DNA of 5,623 nucleotides from JAYUKV01 sp043764135 (GTDB lineage Bacteria; Patescibacteriota; JACMRA01). Numbering within the stretch: the first letter of the stretch is position 1; every line of letters starts with the position of its first letter. The position numbers and the translations under genes are program-made. The stretch is from the NCBI GenBank assembly GCA_043764135.1, contig JAYUKV010000016.1:1-5623 (forward strand). Reading direction: 5' to 3'. Positions 1-5,564 of this stretch are shown here, piece by piece. The notes under the pieces were generated by a model that was not told where the DNA came from, made no database searches, and saw only the letters and a program-made list of their open reading frames with translations.

Positions 1-1
1 A

Positions 2-85
2 GCTTTCATCGCTTGCAATCTCAAAGAATGTGGCTACATCCAAAAAGATAAGAAAGAATCCAAAAAAGACGAAATAAAAGAGTAG
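2..85 (+). CDS. C-terminal end of a zinc-finger protein, possibly DNA topoisomerase I (partial)
   Basis: Only the last 27 codons are inside the window; they end in TAG at 83-85. The peptide begins AFIACNLKECGYIQKDKK and finishes in a Lys/Glu-rich tail. The pattern F-I-A-C, four residues, C, then G-Y-I resembles the second half of the four-cysteine zinc fingers repeated at the C-terminus of bacterial topoisomerase I (family motif roughly FxxCsxyPxCxYt), which help that enzyme bind single-stranded DNA. A basic tail after the last finger also fits. The first cysteine pair would lie outside the window, and the spacing between the two visible cysteines is one residue shorter than usual. The topoisomerase assignment is therefore tentative, and any other zinc-ribbon protein could end this way. 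The reading frame and stop are clear, and a terminator follows about 43 bp downstream. Confidence 0.5.
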   Translation, partial: AFIACNLKECGYIQKDKKESKKDEIKE

Positions 86-127
86 ATCAGTAAGTATTCT
101 TATATTCAAACTCAAAGCAAAAATTAA

Positions 128-153
128 AACCCTTTTATTTAAGGTTATTTTTT
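128..153. terminator. Probable bidirectional rho-independent terminator
   Basis: AACC at 128-131 pairs with GGTT at 143-146, and TT (133-134) can extend the stem with AA (141-142) if C132 is bulged out. The loop is TTATTT. On the + strand the stem is followed by A and then six Ts (148-153). On the minus strand it is followed by TTTTAATTTTT. It lies between the rightward gene ending at 85 and the leftward frame ending at 152, as expected for a terminator shared by convergent genes. The stem is short and AT-rich, so it is weak by itself. Confidence 0.5.
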
Positions 154-226
154 ATTCTTGATTACTTTCTTGAGGTGTATCTTTCTCAGGGTTTGAAGGT
201 GCTTGTTGGTCATCGAATCTAAACAT
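152..226 (-). CDS. Very small possible ORF, 24 aa, acidic/Gln-Pro rich
   Basis: ATG at 226-224 to TAA at 154-152 encodes MFRFDDQQAPSNPEKDTPQ followed by a short acidic end. The composition (Asp, Glu, Gln, Pro, Ser) looks more like a disordered protein tail than random AT-rich translation, which would be rich in Lys, Ile, Phe and Asn. It lies in the same frame as the small ORF ending at 239 and is separated from it only by TAA plus four sense codons (ACT CTC TTA AGT). No ribosome-binding site is visible, and its stop abuts the terminator. It may be a separate micro-peptide, the tail of the upstream frame after a stop mutation or read-through, or chance. No function can be assigned. Confidence 0.25.
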   Translation of the reverse strand: MFRFDDQQAPSNPEKDTPQESNQE

Positions 227-238
227 ACTTAAGAGAGT

Positions 239-430
239 TTAAAAATCTTGCCACACGGGTATCTCTTGTATATGTTGTCTATTTGTCCCAACTGGTTCAG
301 CTTCCACGTCACGATTTATTTGCAATTCAGACATTTTAGTATTTTTGTAAAAATTCTTGCAAAAATTGATTTGCCAGCCAATTCTACTACACACACAAAT
401 GTCAACGGTTTTTAAATTCATAATTGGCAT
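239..430 (-). CDS. Small hypothetical ORF (63 aa, or 31 aa from an internal ATG)
   Basis: The frame runs from ATG at 430-428 to TAA at 241-239. It starts 18 bp after the RNase H-like gene ends, on the same strand, so it could be the next gene of that transcript. The first half (MPIMNLKTVDICVCSRIGW onward) looks like translated non-coding DNA. From an internal ATG at 334-332 the sequence MSELQINRDVEAEPVGTN onward becomes acidic and protein-like, ending in PVWQDF. The shorter form (239-334) may be the real one. No Shine-Dalgarno sequence precedes either start. I see no known domain, membrane segment or signal peptide. The frame reopens directly after its TAA, so this could be the front part of a gene broken by one stop codon. 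Confidence 0.3.
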   Translation of the reverse strand: MPIMNLKTVDICVCSRIGWQINFCKNFYKNTKMSELQINRDVEAEPVGTNRQHIQEIPVWQDF

Positions 431-448
431 AACAAAATTTTAATCGTT

Positions 449-973
449 CTATACCTTACATACAGCGAATAACTCATGGAAGAATTCTTCAGAAAAAGAT
501 TCAAAAGTTCCTTTGATTTGATATTTATTCCAAGCTATTAGGTAGATTTGTTCTTTCAAATGTTTTGGTAACTTGGCTATATGTTTGATCATTTGTTGCT
601 CTATAGCGTTATCTACAAGATTATTTTCGACGCAATCAGAGTGAGATTTGACCCAATGAATTTCCAGTTTGAATCGTTTACTTAGTTCTAAGTAGAGCTT
701 TTTGGTTTTGGCTTGGATAGGAGAATTGATCTTGGCATGTTGCATGGTTAGAGCGTGAATCACTTGATGACAATCTGTGTAGATTATAGTGTCGTTTCTG
801 ACCATATTTAAAGCCAGAAAAACTGCCTTAAACTCCATTTCACTAGATTTTGTATTCATTGTAATTTTATCTATAATCAGATTTGTGTTGTGCAAATATC
901 CGCAGCAGCCAATTGATAATTCTTTGCTATCGGTGAATAAGCAGGCTCCATCTGTATAAATTGTATCTAGCAT
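449..973 (-). CDS. RNase HI-type ribonuclease H domain protein, 174 aa
   Basis: The protein has the RNase HI fold pattern with a full set of acidic residues: Asp8 in IYTDGAC, Glu47 in the segment SSEMEFKAVFLAL, Asp67 in IIYTDC, and Asp121 in NLVDNAI. His111 in WVKSHSD matches the mobile catalytic His of E. coli RNase HI. Such enzymes cut the RNA strand of RNA-DNA hybrids using two metal ions, in the cytoplasm. The Asp67-Asp121 interval is about ten residues shorter than in the E. coli enzyme, so the basic handle that grips the hybrid is reduced. About 50 residues follow the last catalytic Asp, forming a helical, aromatic-rich tail I cannot assign. It may be the cell's RNase H or a paralogue from the RNase H-like/YpeP-type group, so I give no symbol. 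The start is ATG at 973-971 and the stop is TAG. It lies 61 bp after the HAD gene with no obvious terminator or promoter between them, so it may share that transcript. Confidence 0.85.
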   Translation of the reverse strand: MLDTIYTDGACLFTDSKELSIGCCGYLHNTNLIIDKITMNTKSSEMEFKAVFLALNMVRNDTIIYTDCHQVIHALTMQHAKINSPIQAKTKKLYLELSKRFKLEIHWVKSHSDCVENNLVDNAIEQQMIKHIAKLPKHLKEQIYLIAWNKYQIKGTFESFSEEFFHELFAVCKV

Positions 974-1034
974 GACCTAATAGTTGTGAATAATTTTTTG
1001 CAGTTTTACAAGTTAGTGGTTAATACTAGACTGT

Positions 1035-1616
1035 TTAGGATTGGCTTTGGTTTCTTAATTCTTGTATACTTTCAAAAGTAGCTTTCCCAAAAGTAGCAAA
1101 TATTTCTCTATTTTGCTTCGTGTCATCTATCAAAATTGCTTCTCTTATATCAGAATTGAGTCGCTTAGCAGTATTTTTATAAAATGGATTGTTAGGATCA
1201 GATTTTAGGTAACCGAGCTGAAAAGAACAGTGGATTTCATCAAAAAAGTCTCGAAGTCTCGGAGCTACGGTGATATTAAACTCTTCAAAATTATCCGAAA
1301 TTAAAACCAAAAAATAATCAGTTCTAAAATTTTGTAAATAGATTAATAATTCTTGATTCCAAGTAACATTATTCCAGCCATTTTTATAATATTCCTCAAT
1401 TTGATCACTATTCAAACCTAATTTTTGAGCTATTTGGTTGCAAAATTGAATTCCATTGAACTCTAAACAACCTTGTTTTAATAATTTTTTACTATCTTCA
1501 AATATAATTTCTTCTATACTAGATTTTATATCCACCTGCGTTCCTTCAAAAATATGACTCTCGGACAAGACACCGTACCAGTCACAGAAGATTATAGGTT
1601 TAGAGTAATTGGTCAT
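1035..1616 (-). CDS. HAD-superfamily hydrolase, subfamily IA-like phosphatase, 193 aa
   Basis: The four HAD motifs can be seen in order. Motif I is IIFCDWYGVLSES with nucleophile Asp12. Motif II is LVLISDN with Ser107. The motif III Lys is probably Lys138 in GYLKSD. Motif IV is ILIDDTKQN with Asp164 and Asp165 for Mg2+. The segment between motifs I and II (about 20-95) is the helical cap of subfamily IA. The closest style is the HAD-IA variant 3 group (YihX-like sugar-phosphate phosphatases), whose ends read KPD...fiDD...N. Motif I is unusual: the second Asp of DxD, normally the general acid/base, is Tyr14. YihX-type relatives also lack it, so activity may remain. A cytosolic phosphatase on a small phosphorylated metabolite is likely, but the substrate is unknown. 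The ATG at 1616-1614 lies inside the end of the Ldh2 gene (17-nt overlap), indicating translational coupling. It is the last of four overlapping genes. Confidence 0.85.
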   Translation of the reverse strand: MTNYSKPIIFCDWYGVLSESHIFEGTQVDIKSSIEEIIFEDSKKLLKQGCLEFNGIQFCNQIAQKLGLNSDQIEEYYKNGWNNVTWNQELLIYLQNFRTDYFLVLISDNFEEFNITVAPRLRDFFDEIHCSFQLGYLKSDPNNPFYKNTAKRLNSDIREAILIDDTKQNREIFATFGKATFESIQELRNQSQS

Positions 1617-2538
1617 AAATATTCTTTGGAATTTGTATATAATCTAATTTTAATGCTTTCTGATGGTTTTCAAATGATTTTTGCCCCGCTATTCGATTGA
1701 ATTTTTTGACAAATTGAGAGAGATTTCGATCTAGTTTTTGTGATTCGCTAAATAAATCTTTTTTGAAAGTTATAATCATAGCCCCAACATCATAAATATT
1801 TTTAGTGTCGCTCATTTGATCCAACCCTAAAAAACAAGTTGTTAATAACTGTATAATAAATGATAGATTGAAACCTTTGTAATCGCCAAAAGGAATTATA
1901 TATTTTGCTTTTTCCACTTTATCTGTGAATTGAAAATTACCATCCAAATAAGTATTACTGGGTATTTTAGAGTTATTTGATTTTGCTTCAAACATTTTGT
2001 TAGCTGATACTTTAGAGGTTGCCATATCTATTATTATTGGGAATTTTGAATATGGAATACCAATTGCAATAGGGTTAGTCCCAAGAGTACAGTCAATACC
2101 ATTTTCTGTTGATACAAAAGGATCAGTATTATTGATGAATAGGCAAATTATATCTTTTTCTACTAATTTTTTGATAAAAGAATAAGGCGAACCAAATCTT
2201 TGAAAGTTGATACATGAAGTAATAAAAACTGAATTATTCAGGGTTTGTGGAATTACAATAGTGTCAATAATATTAGCAAAAACCGATGATCCTATAGATT
2301 TATTACAATCAATAAGAACTGAATTTTGATTATCTTTAATAATTTTAAATCCATTTTCGGAATTTGGTTCAAAATATTGACTATCCCAGATTAACTTTTT
2401 GATTCCATGGGTAGTCTTACCTGTCATTTCAGCTGTAAGGTAATGCTCGATAATGGCATGAGTGTGTTTATTATCAACACCTTTTCTTCTTAAGAAAAAC
2501 TCCAAAGCGATTGTTAGATCATATATTTTAATTTGCAT
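1600..2538 (-). CDS. Ldh2-family malate/L-lactate/L-sulfolactate-type dehydrogenase, 312 aa
   Basis: This is an NAD(P)-dependent 2-hydroxyacid (or cyclic imino acid) oxidoreductase of the Ldh2/MDH2 family, which has its own non-Rossmann fold. Numbered from the chosen start, visible family motifs are AEMTGKTTHGI with the conserved His44 of the S/T-H-G motif, LGTNPIAIGIP (152-162), IDMATSKVSANK from 170 with Asp171, and PFGDYKGFNLSF (216-227). Near the C-terminus, AGQKSFENHQ matches the usual PGE...R region only loosely. At 312 aa it is somewhat shorter than typical members (about 330-360). The motif normally read N-x-x-H-F/S/Y-G is NFQRFG here, with Arg114 in the His position, which may change the substrate. 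An upstream in-frame TTG at 2589 exists, but ATG at 2538-2536 is preferred: it begins right before the family's first helix and overlaps the previous gene by only 11 nt. It is the third gene of the operon and was identified by motif reading only. Confidence 0.88.
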   Translation of the reverse strand: MQIKIYDLTIALEFFLRRKGVDNKHTHAIIEHYLTAEMTGKTTHGIKKLIWDSQYFEPNSENGFKIIKDNQNSVLIDCNKSIGSSVFANIIDTIVIPQTLNNSVFITSCINFQRFGSPYSFIKKLVEKDIICLFINNTDPFVSTENGIDCTLGTNPIAIGIPYSKFPIIIDMATSKVSANKMFEAKSNNSKIPSNTYLDGNFQFTDKVEKAKYIIPFGDYKGFNLSFIIQLLTTCFLGLDQMSDTKNIYDVGAMIITFKKDLFSESQKLDRNLSQFVKKFNRIAGQKSFENHQKALKLDYIQIPKNIYDQLL

Positions 2539-4072
2539 GTTTTTTGAATAATTCTTTACCAGTAATGTTGGATAGTTGGTTTGCCTCAAATCCTAGTTGC
2601 GACGCTGCTAAAGTTATTTGTTCTTGCGATCCTTCTATTTCTATATAAGTTGGGATCGATGGTATTATCCAAGTATCAATGTCAACTCTAGTTCCGTTGA
2701 ATAATAAGAATGATTGGCGATTTTTGATTTCATTTGATTTAACTTCAAAGCCATATTTTGTTAATTCACCATTTATTGACTCTTCTTCAGATTCTTCAAA
2801 ATACATATTAATTTCTTCTTCAGATTTGAATTGTTCCGTATCTGTTTTGCCAACTTTTAAGGTTAGTTCTAATTGACCAGCTTGATTCCTTATCCTCAAA
2901 TAAGCATTATGATTATCCAAATCCAAACCACTAGTAGTTAAATTTTTTATATTTTCTAGAATTTTGGCAATCTTGGAATCTGCAAAGTCTCCGTTTAATT
3001 TTTTGTGGTCAGAGATATCCCATCTTTGAATCCTAGTATCTTCTTCCAAAATACAAATTGCACCAAGTTTTTCCAACTGTGAAACAACACTAGCTTTATC
3101 AATATTCAATATTTTCGATTCAACTTCTAGCTCATCATCTTCAATCTCAAAAATTCGATTCAAATCTGGTTGACTTATATTTTTTAGTATGTTTTGGGCT
3201 ATTTTAAACTTTTGAGCAGGGTTGAATTTGCTTTGAGTGTAAGGAATTTTGCTGTTAATAAGCCGATACAACAATAATCCAAATACCAATTTGACAAAAT
3301 CATCTTTACTTACATCAACTGTAATATTGTCAAAATAATAATCAAATATAGCTTGGTGATTAGAAGTTTGGTGAAGTAGAAGGTGACTCACAAAAAATGC
3401 ATGATCAAATTCTGGATTGCCTCTATGAACCATTTCAAGGTCGCAATATCTCATATTTTGTTCATCTGTATTCCAATACAAATTTTTTGGAGATAAATCA
3501 CCGAATATGTACTGTTTTGGTAAATCTAACAATAGATTAACTGTTGCGTTAATTTCAGGAATATTGAATTTTCTGAGTCTAAACTGCAAATTGTTTTTGT
3601 ATTCAGATTCATTTTCCACTTGTGTTATTGTGTTATCAGGTATTTGTTTTAATTCATTGTGTAGTTGAGTAATATTGCTTGCTAAAGCTGTAACTAAATC
3701 TTTATTAAGCTCATTTTTATCAAGGAATTCCTCAAACCATGAGCCACCTTCTGAAATATCACTCAACACTAGTATAAATTTTTCTTTATTATATGATTCA
3801 ACTTGTGGAAAAAAATTAGACCTTTGCAGTGCTTTAGAAATTCTATGTTCTTGATCAATTTTTGCTGGATCAGTTGTGAGACCATTAATTCTTGCGAATT
3901 CTTTACCTCTTATTTTTGCAAATGTAGCATTGTTGTTTTCTCTTAATATTTTGAAGACTCTATGCACCAAGCCACCTCCAACTGGTTCAATTAAGTCAAT
4001 ATTTAAATTGGGTAAATTAGATACTAGATCAACAGGACAAGTTTGCAATTCCCATGGCAATTCTTTAGACAT
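2528..4072 (-). CDS. Fusion protein: APH/choline-kinase-like kinase + CYTH triphosphate-tunnel domain, 514 aa
   Basis: The N-terminal part (about 28-300) is an aminoglycoside phosphotransferase-like small-molecule kinase. It has a glycine-rich loop VGGGLVHRVF (31-40), ATP-anchoring Lys53 in FAKIR, helix-C Glu75 in QEHR, a catalytic loop YIFGDLSPKN (188-197) with Asp192 and Asn197, and a metal-binding CDLE (210-213). The usual HGD is FGD here. The C-terminal part (about 314-510) is a CYTH domain: signature EVESK (316-320), YLRIR (391-395), LTLK (403-406), RVDID (462-466) and IEIEG (477-481). CYTH proteins hold triphosphates in a tunnel with Mg2+; relatives include thiamine triphosphatase, class IV adenylate cyclase and inorganic triphosphatases. 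The key acidic and basic residues of both halves are present, so both may be active. Likely kinase substrates are small alcohols, sugars or thiamine-like compounds; antibiotic resistance is not implied. ATG at 4072 overlaps the previous gene by 8 nt, and no Shine-Dalgarno is visible. The fold calls are secure but the chemistry is unknown. Confidence 0.88.
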   Translation of the reverse strand: MSKELPWELQTCPVDLVSNLPNLNIDLIEPVGGGLVHRVFKILRENNNATFAKIRGKEFARINGLTTDPAKIDQEHRISKALQRSNFFPQVESYNKEKFILVLSDISEGGSWFEEFLDKNELNKDLVTALASNITQLHNELKQIPDNTITQVENESEYKNNLQFRLRKFNIPEINATVNLLLDLPKQYIFGDLSPKNLYWNTDEQNMRYCDLEMVHRGNPEFDHAFFVSHLLLHQTSNHQAIFDYYFDNITVDVSKDDFVKLVFGLLLYRLINSKIPYTQSKFNPAQKFKIAQNILKNISQPDLNRIFEIEDDELEVESKILNIDKASVVSQLEKLGAICILEEDTRIQRWDISDHKKLNGDFADSKIAKILENIKNLTTSGLDLDNHNAYLRIRNQAGQLELTLKVGKTDTEQFKSEEEINMYFEESEEESINGELTKYGFEVKSNEIKNRQSFLLFNGTRVDIDTWIIPSIPTYIEIEGSQEQITLAASQLGFEANQLSNITGKELFKKHAN

Positions 4073-5480
4073 ATATAGTTGATATTAAAGGTATTTTATT
4101 ATTCTTTTGGCTATCAAGGTTTTGGTATATCAAAGAACTTAGTAGATTACTTTGCTTATGATCCAAAAAGGATGAATTAGTTGCTCTGTCGTAAACAAAA
4201 TTCTCCAAACACTCATATCTAGAATAATCCATGATTTCTGGAATAATTCCCCCAATTTCTATTTTTTCAAAAGACTCTCCACCTATAATTTCTGAATTCC
4301 TAAATATTAAAACGTCAAAATGATTATCAGAGCCAACTTCACCTTCTATTACTTGTACTTTTTCTATTTTGCTTTTTTCATATGATCTATAACTATGAAT
4401 ATGAATGTTAAGCAAGTGACCAACTTGTATATTCCACCTTTCGTGTCTAACCCTTCCATTACCTTTGTAAGTATCTTTTGGTAAATTAGTCCATGATCTT
4501 TGCGAGAATGTATTTGACATCAAATTAAGATTTGCAATTGTTCTGGTTTTGTTATTTTTGTCATAAAAAGTAAGTAAATTATATGAATCTACCTCTCCTA
4601 ATTCTTTAAATGATTCTGTTGTAATTATTCCAGAATAATCTGTTTGTAAATGTTTTTTGTAAAATTCGTTATTAAAAATACCTACATGATCTTCGCAGGT
4701 CAAGAACCTTGAGTAAATATCTAATTTTGTATCTTTTTCAAAGTTGTTATTTTTTAGAAAAAAAGTTAACATATCCAAAAAATGGTATCCAGAATGCATT
4801 ATTTTACCGTAACCATATTTGTAAGGGTGATTCTCTCTTTCTATCATTTCATTCGGCATGTACCAATCTCCACCACCGTGGGAACAATCTATGTAGGTTA
4901 TAGGAATTTTGAATTTATCAATTGTTTCTTTGAGTATGTTGTTAACTAATTGAAATCCTTTGTGAGCCCTTCTTTGGCAATTGATGGTTATACTTGAATT
5001 TGGATATTCGGATAACAATTGACTTATAATCTCATATTCTTCCATAATTTTTTGATATTTAATTTGTTTAGTTTTTTCATCAAATCCAATCAGTGGAGGT
5101 TTATCAACTAGAATTTTTTTGTTGTTTTCTACTAATAATTTCTGATACTTAAAATGAGATTTTGGCTCTGTTGAGATTATAACTTTATCTATATTTTTGA
5201 TATTATTTAGAATAATTGACTTTGATTCTTGGCTTATTTCGCTAGATAATCTTTCAGAATTCGGCAGTAAAACTATTTTTCTTGGTTTAATTACCTTGTC
5301 AGAAAAGTAAAGTTCAATCTCATTTTTTTGTGATTCAAGATCTATAAGTAATTCAAACTCTGAATCACTATTTTGACATAACCATTTGTAATAAAGTGAT
5401 TTGCAATATGGTCCAAATCCTATTATTGCTATTTGTTGTTTCTTGTTGTTTCTTGTTGTTTCTTGTGGAAGCTTGATCAT
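4065..5480 (-). CDS. Gfo/Idh/MocA-family NAD(P)-dependent oxidoreductase, 471 aa
   Basis: The N-terminal half is a Rossmann domain: QIAIIGFGPYCKSL (16-29) is the dinucleotide-binding turn, VIISTEP (100-106) is the fourth strand, and ILVDKPP (123-129) replaces the family's EKP signature, whose Lys positions the substrate. The C-terminal half is the alpha/beta sheet domain. It includes a conserved-looking block ENHPYKYGYGK (216-226) followed by IMHSGYHFLDML (227-238), which corresponds to the family's G-x-x-x-D-x-G-x-H-x-x-D motif, with His233 and Asp236 kept and the first Asp changed to His229. Members oxidise or reduce a hydroxyl on sugars, inositols or related polar compounds. At 471 aa it is longer than the usual 330-400, with extra sequence around 240-360. 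ATG at 5480 is the only usable start, because the next in-frame Met is residue 146. Codons 6-16 consist of a 10-bp tandem repeat. It is the first gene of the operon, directly behind a promoter. Confidence 0.87.
   Translation of the reverse strand: MIKLPQETTRNNKKQQIAIIGFGPYCKSLYYKWLCQNSDSEFELLIDLESQKNEIELYFSDKVIKPRKIVLLPNSERLSSEISQESKSIILNNIKNIDKVIISTEPKSHFKYQKLLVENNKKILVDKPPLIGFDEKTKQIKYQKIMEEYEIISQLLSEYPNSSITINCQRRAHKGFQLVNNILKETIDKFKIPITYIDCSHGGGDWYMPNEMIERENHPYKYGYGKIMHSGYHFLDMLTFFLKNNNFEKDTKLDIYSRFLTCEDHVGIFNNEFYKKHLQTDYSGIITTESFKELGEVDSYNLLTFYDKNNKTRTIANLNLMSNTFSQRSWTNLPKDTYKGNGRVRHERWNIQVGHLLNIHIHSYRSYEKSKIEKVQVIEGEVGSDNHFDVLIFRNSEIIGGESFEKIEIGGIIPEIMDYSRYECLENFVYDRATNSSFLDHKQSNLLSSLIYQNLDSQKNNKIPLISTIYV
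5433..5465 (-). repeat. 10-bp tandem repeat, 3 perfect copies plus 3 bases, inside the 5' end of the oxidoreductase gene
   Basis: On the + strand the unit TTGTTGTTTC occurs three times without mismatch (5433-5442, 5443-5452, 5453-5462), followed by TTG. On the coding strand it gives residues 6-16, QETTRNNKKQQ, just before the first Rossmann strand. The unit is not a multiple of three. Loss of one copy brings TAG into frame immediately after the repeat. Gain of one copy brings TAG into frame about 20 codons later. The repeat is thus placed where slippage would switch the gene off. Confidence 0.9.
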
Positions 5481-5489
5481 AACAAATCA

Positions 5490-5518
5490 AATTTAAGTTA
5501 ATTTTAATCTTTGGTCAA
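5490..5518 (-). promoter_or_regulatory. Likely sigma70-type promoter of the four-gene operon
   Basis: Reading leftward, TTGACC (5518-5513, 5 of 6 matches to the -35 consensus) is separated by exactly 17 bp from TAAATT (5495-5490, 4 of 6 matches to the -10 consensus). Transcription would start near 5483, only about three bases before the ATG at 5480, giving a leaderless or nearly leaderless mRNA. This agrees with the lack of any Shine-Dalgarno sequence before that ATG. In such AT-rich DNA the -10 element alone means little; the -35 match and spacing carry the call. Confidence 0.45.
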
Positions 5519-5526
5519 AGTCTGGA

Positions 5527-5556
5527 TTGACAAAAAAGACCTTTATCAGCTAGGTT
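5527..5556 (+). promoter_or_regulatory. Possible divergent promoter for the right-edge gene
   Basis: A perfect TTGACA (5527-5532) is followed after 18 bp by TAGGTT (5551-5556), only a 3-of-6 match to a -10 element. It would serve the ATG at 5565. If the right-edge gene instead begins at TTG 5511, this sequence is coding and the match is chance. Confidence 0.2.
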
Positions 5557-5564
5557 ATGATTAT

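Noticed and set aside
381..405. A perfect TTGACA (405-400, minus strand) followed by TAGAAT, resembling a promoter for the small ORF.
   Set aside because: The spacer is only 13 bp, too short for a sigma70 promoter.
1073..1097. Direct repeat of CAAAAGTAGC at 1073-1082 and 1088-1097.
   Set aside because: It encodes two ATF tripeptides in the HAD protein's end; two copies only, in frame, no further structure.
2536..2589. TTG start at 2589 adding 17 residues to the Ldh2 protein.
   Set aside because: It would overlap the kinase gene by 62 nt, and the extra residues do not resemble the family; ATG 2538 begins just before the family's first helix.
2528..4072. Aminoglycoside resistance gene.
   Set aside because: Only the general kinase fold matches; the CYTH fusion and metabolic operon point to a metabolic kinase.
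1997..4903. Open frames of about 60-70 codons on the + strand (1997-2185, 2679-2876, 3876-4082, 4709-4903).
   Set aside because: They lie wholly or almost wholly opposite well-identified enzyme genes, and their translations look like antisense noise.
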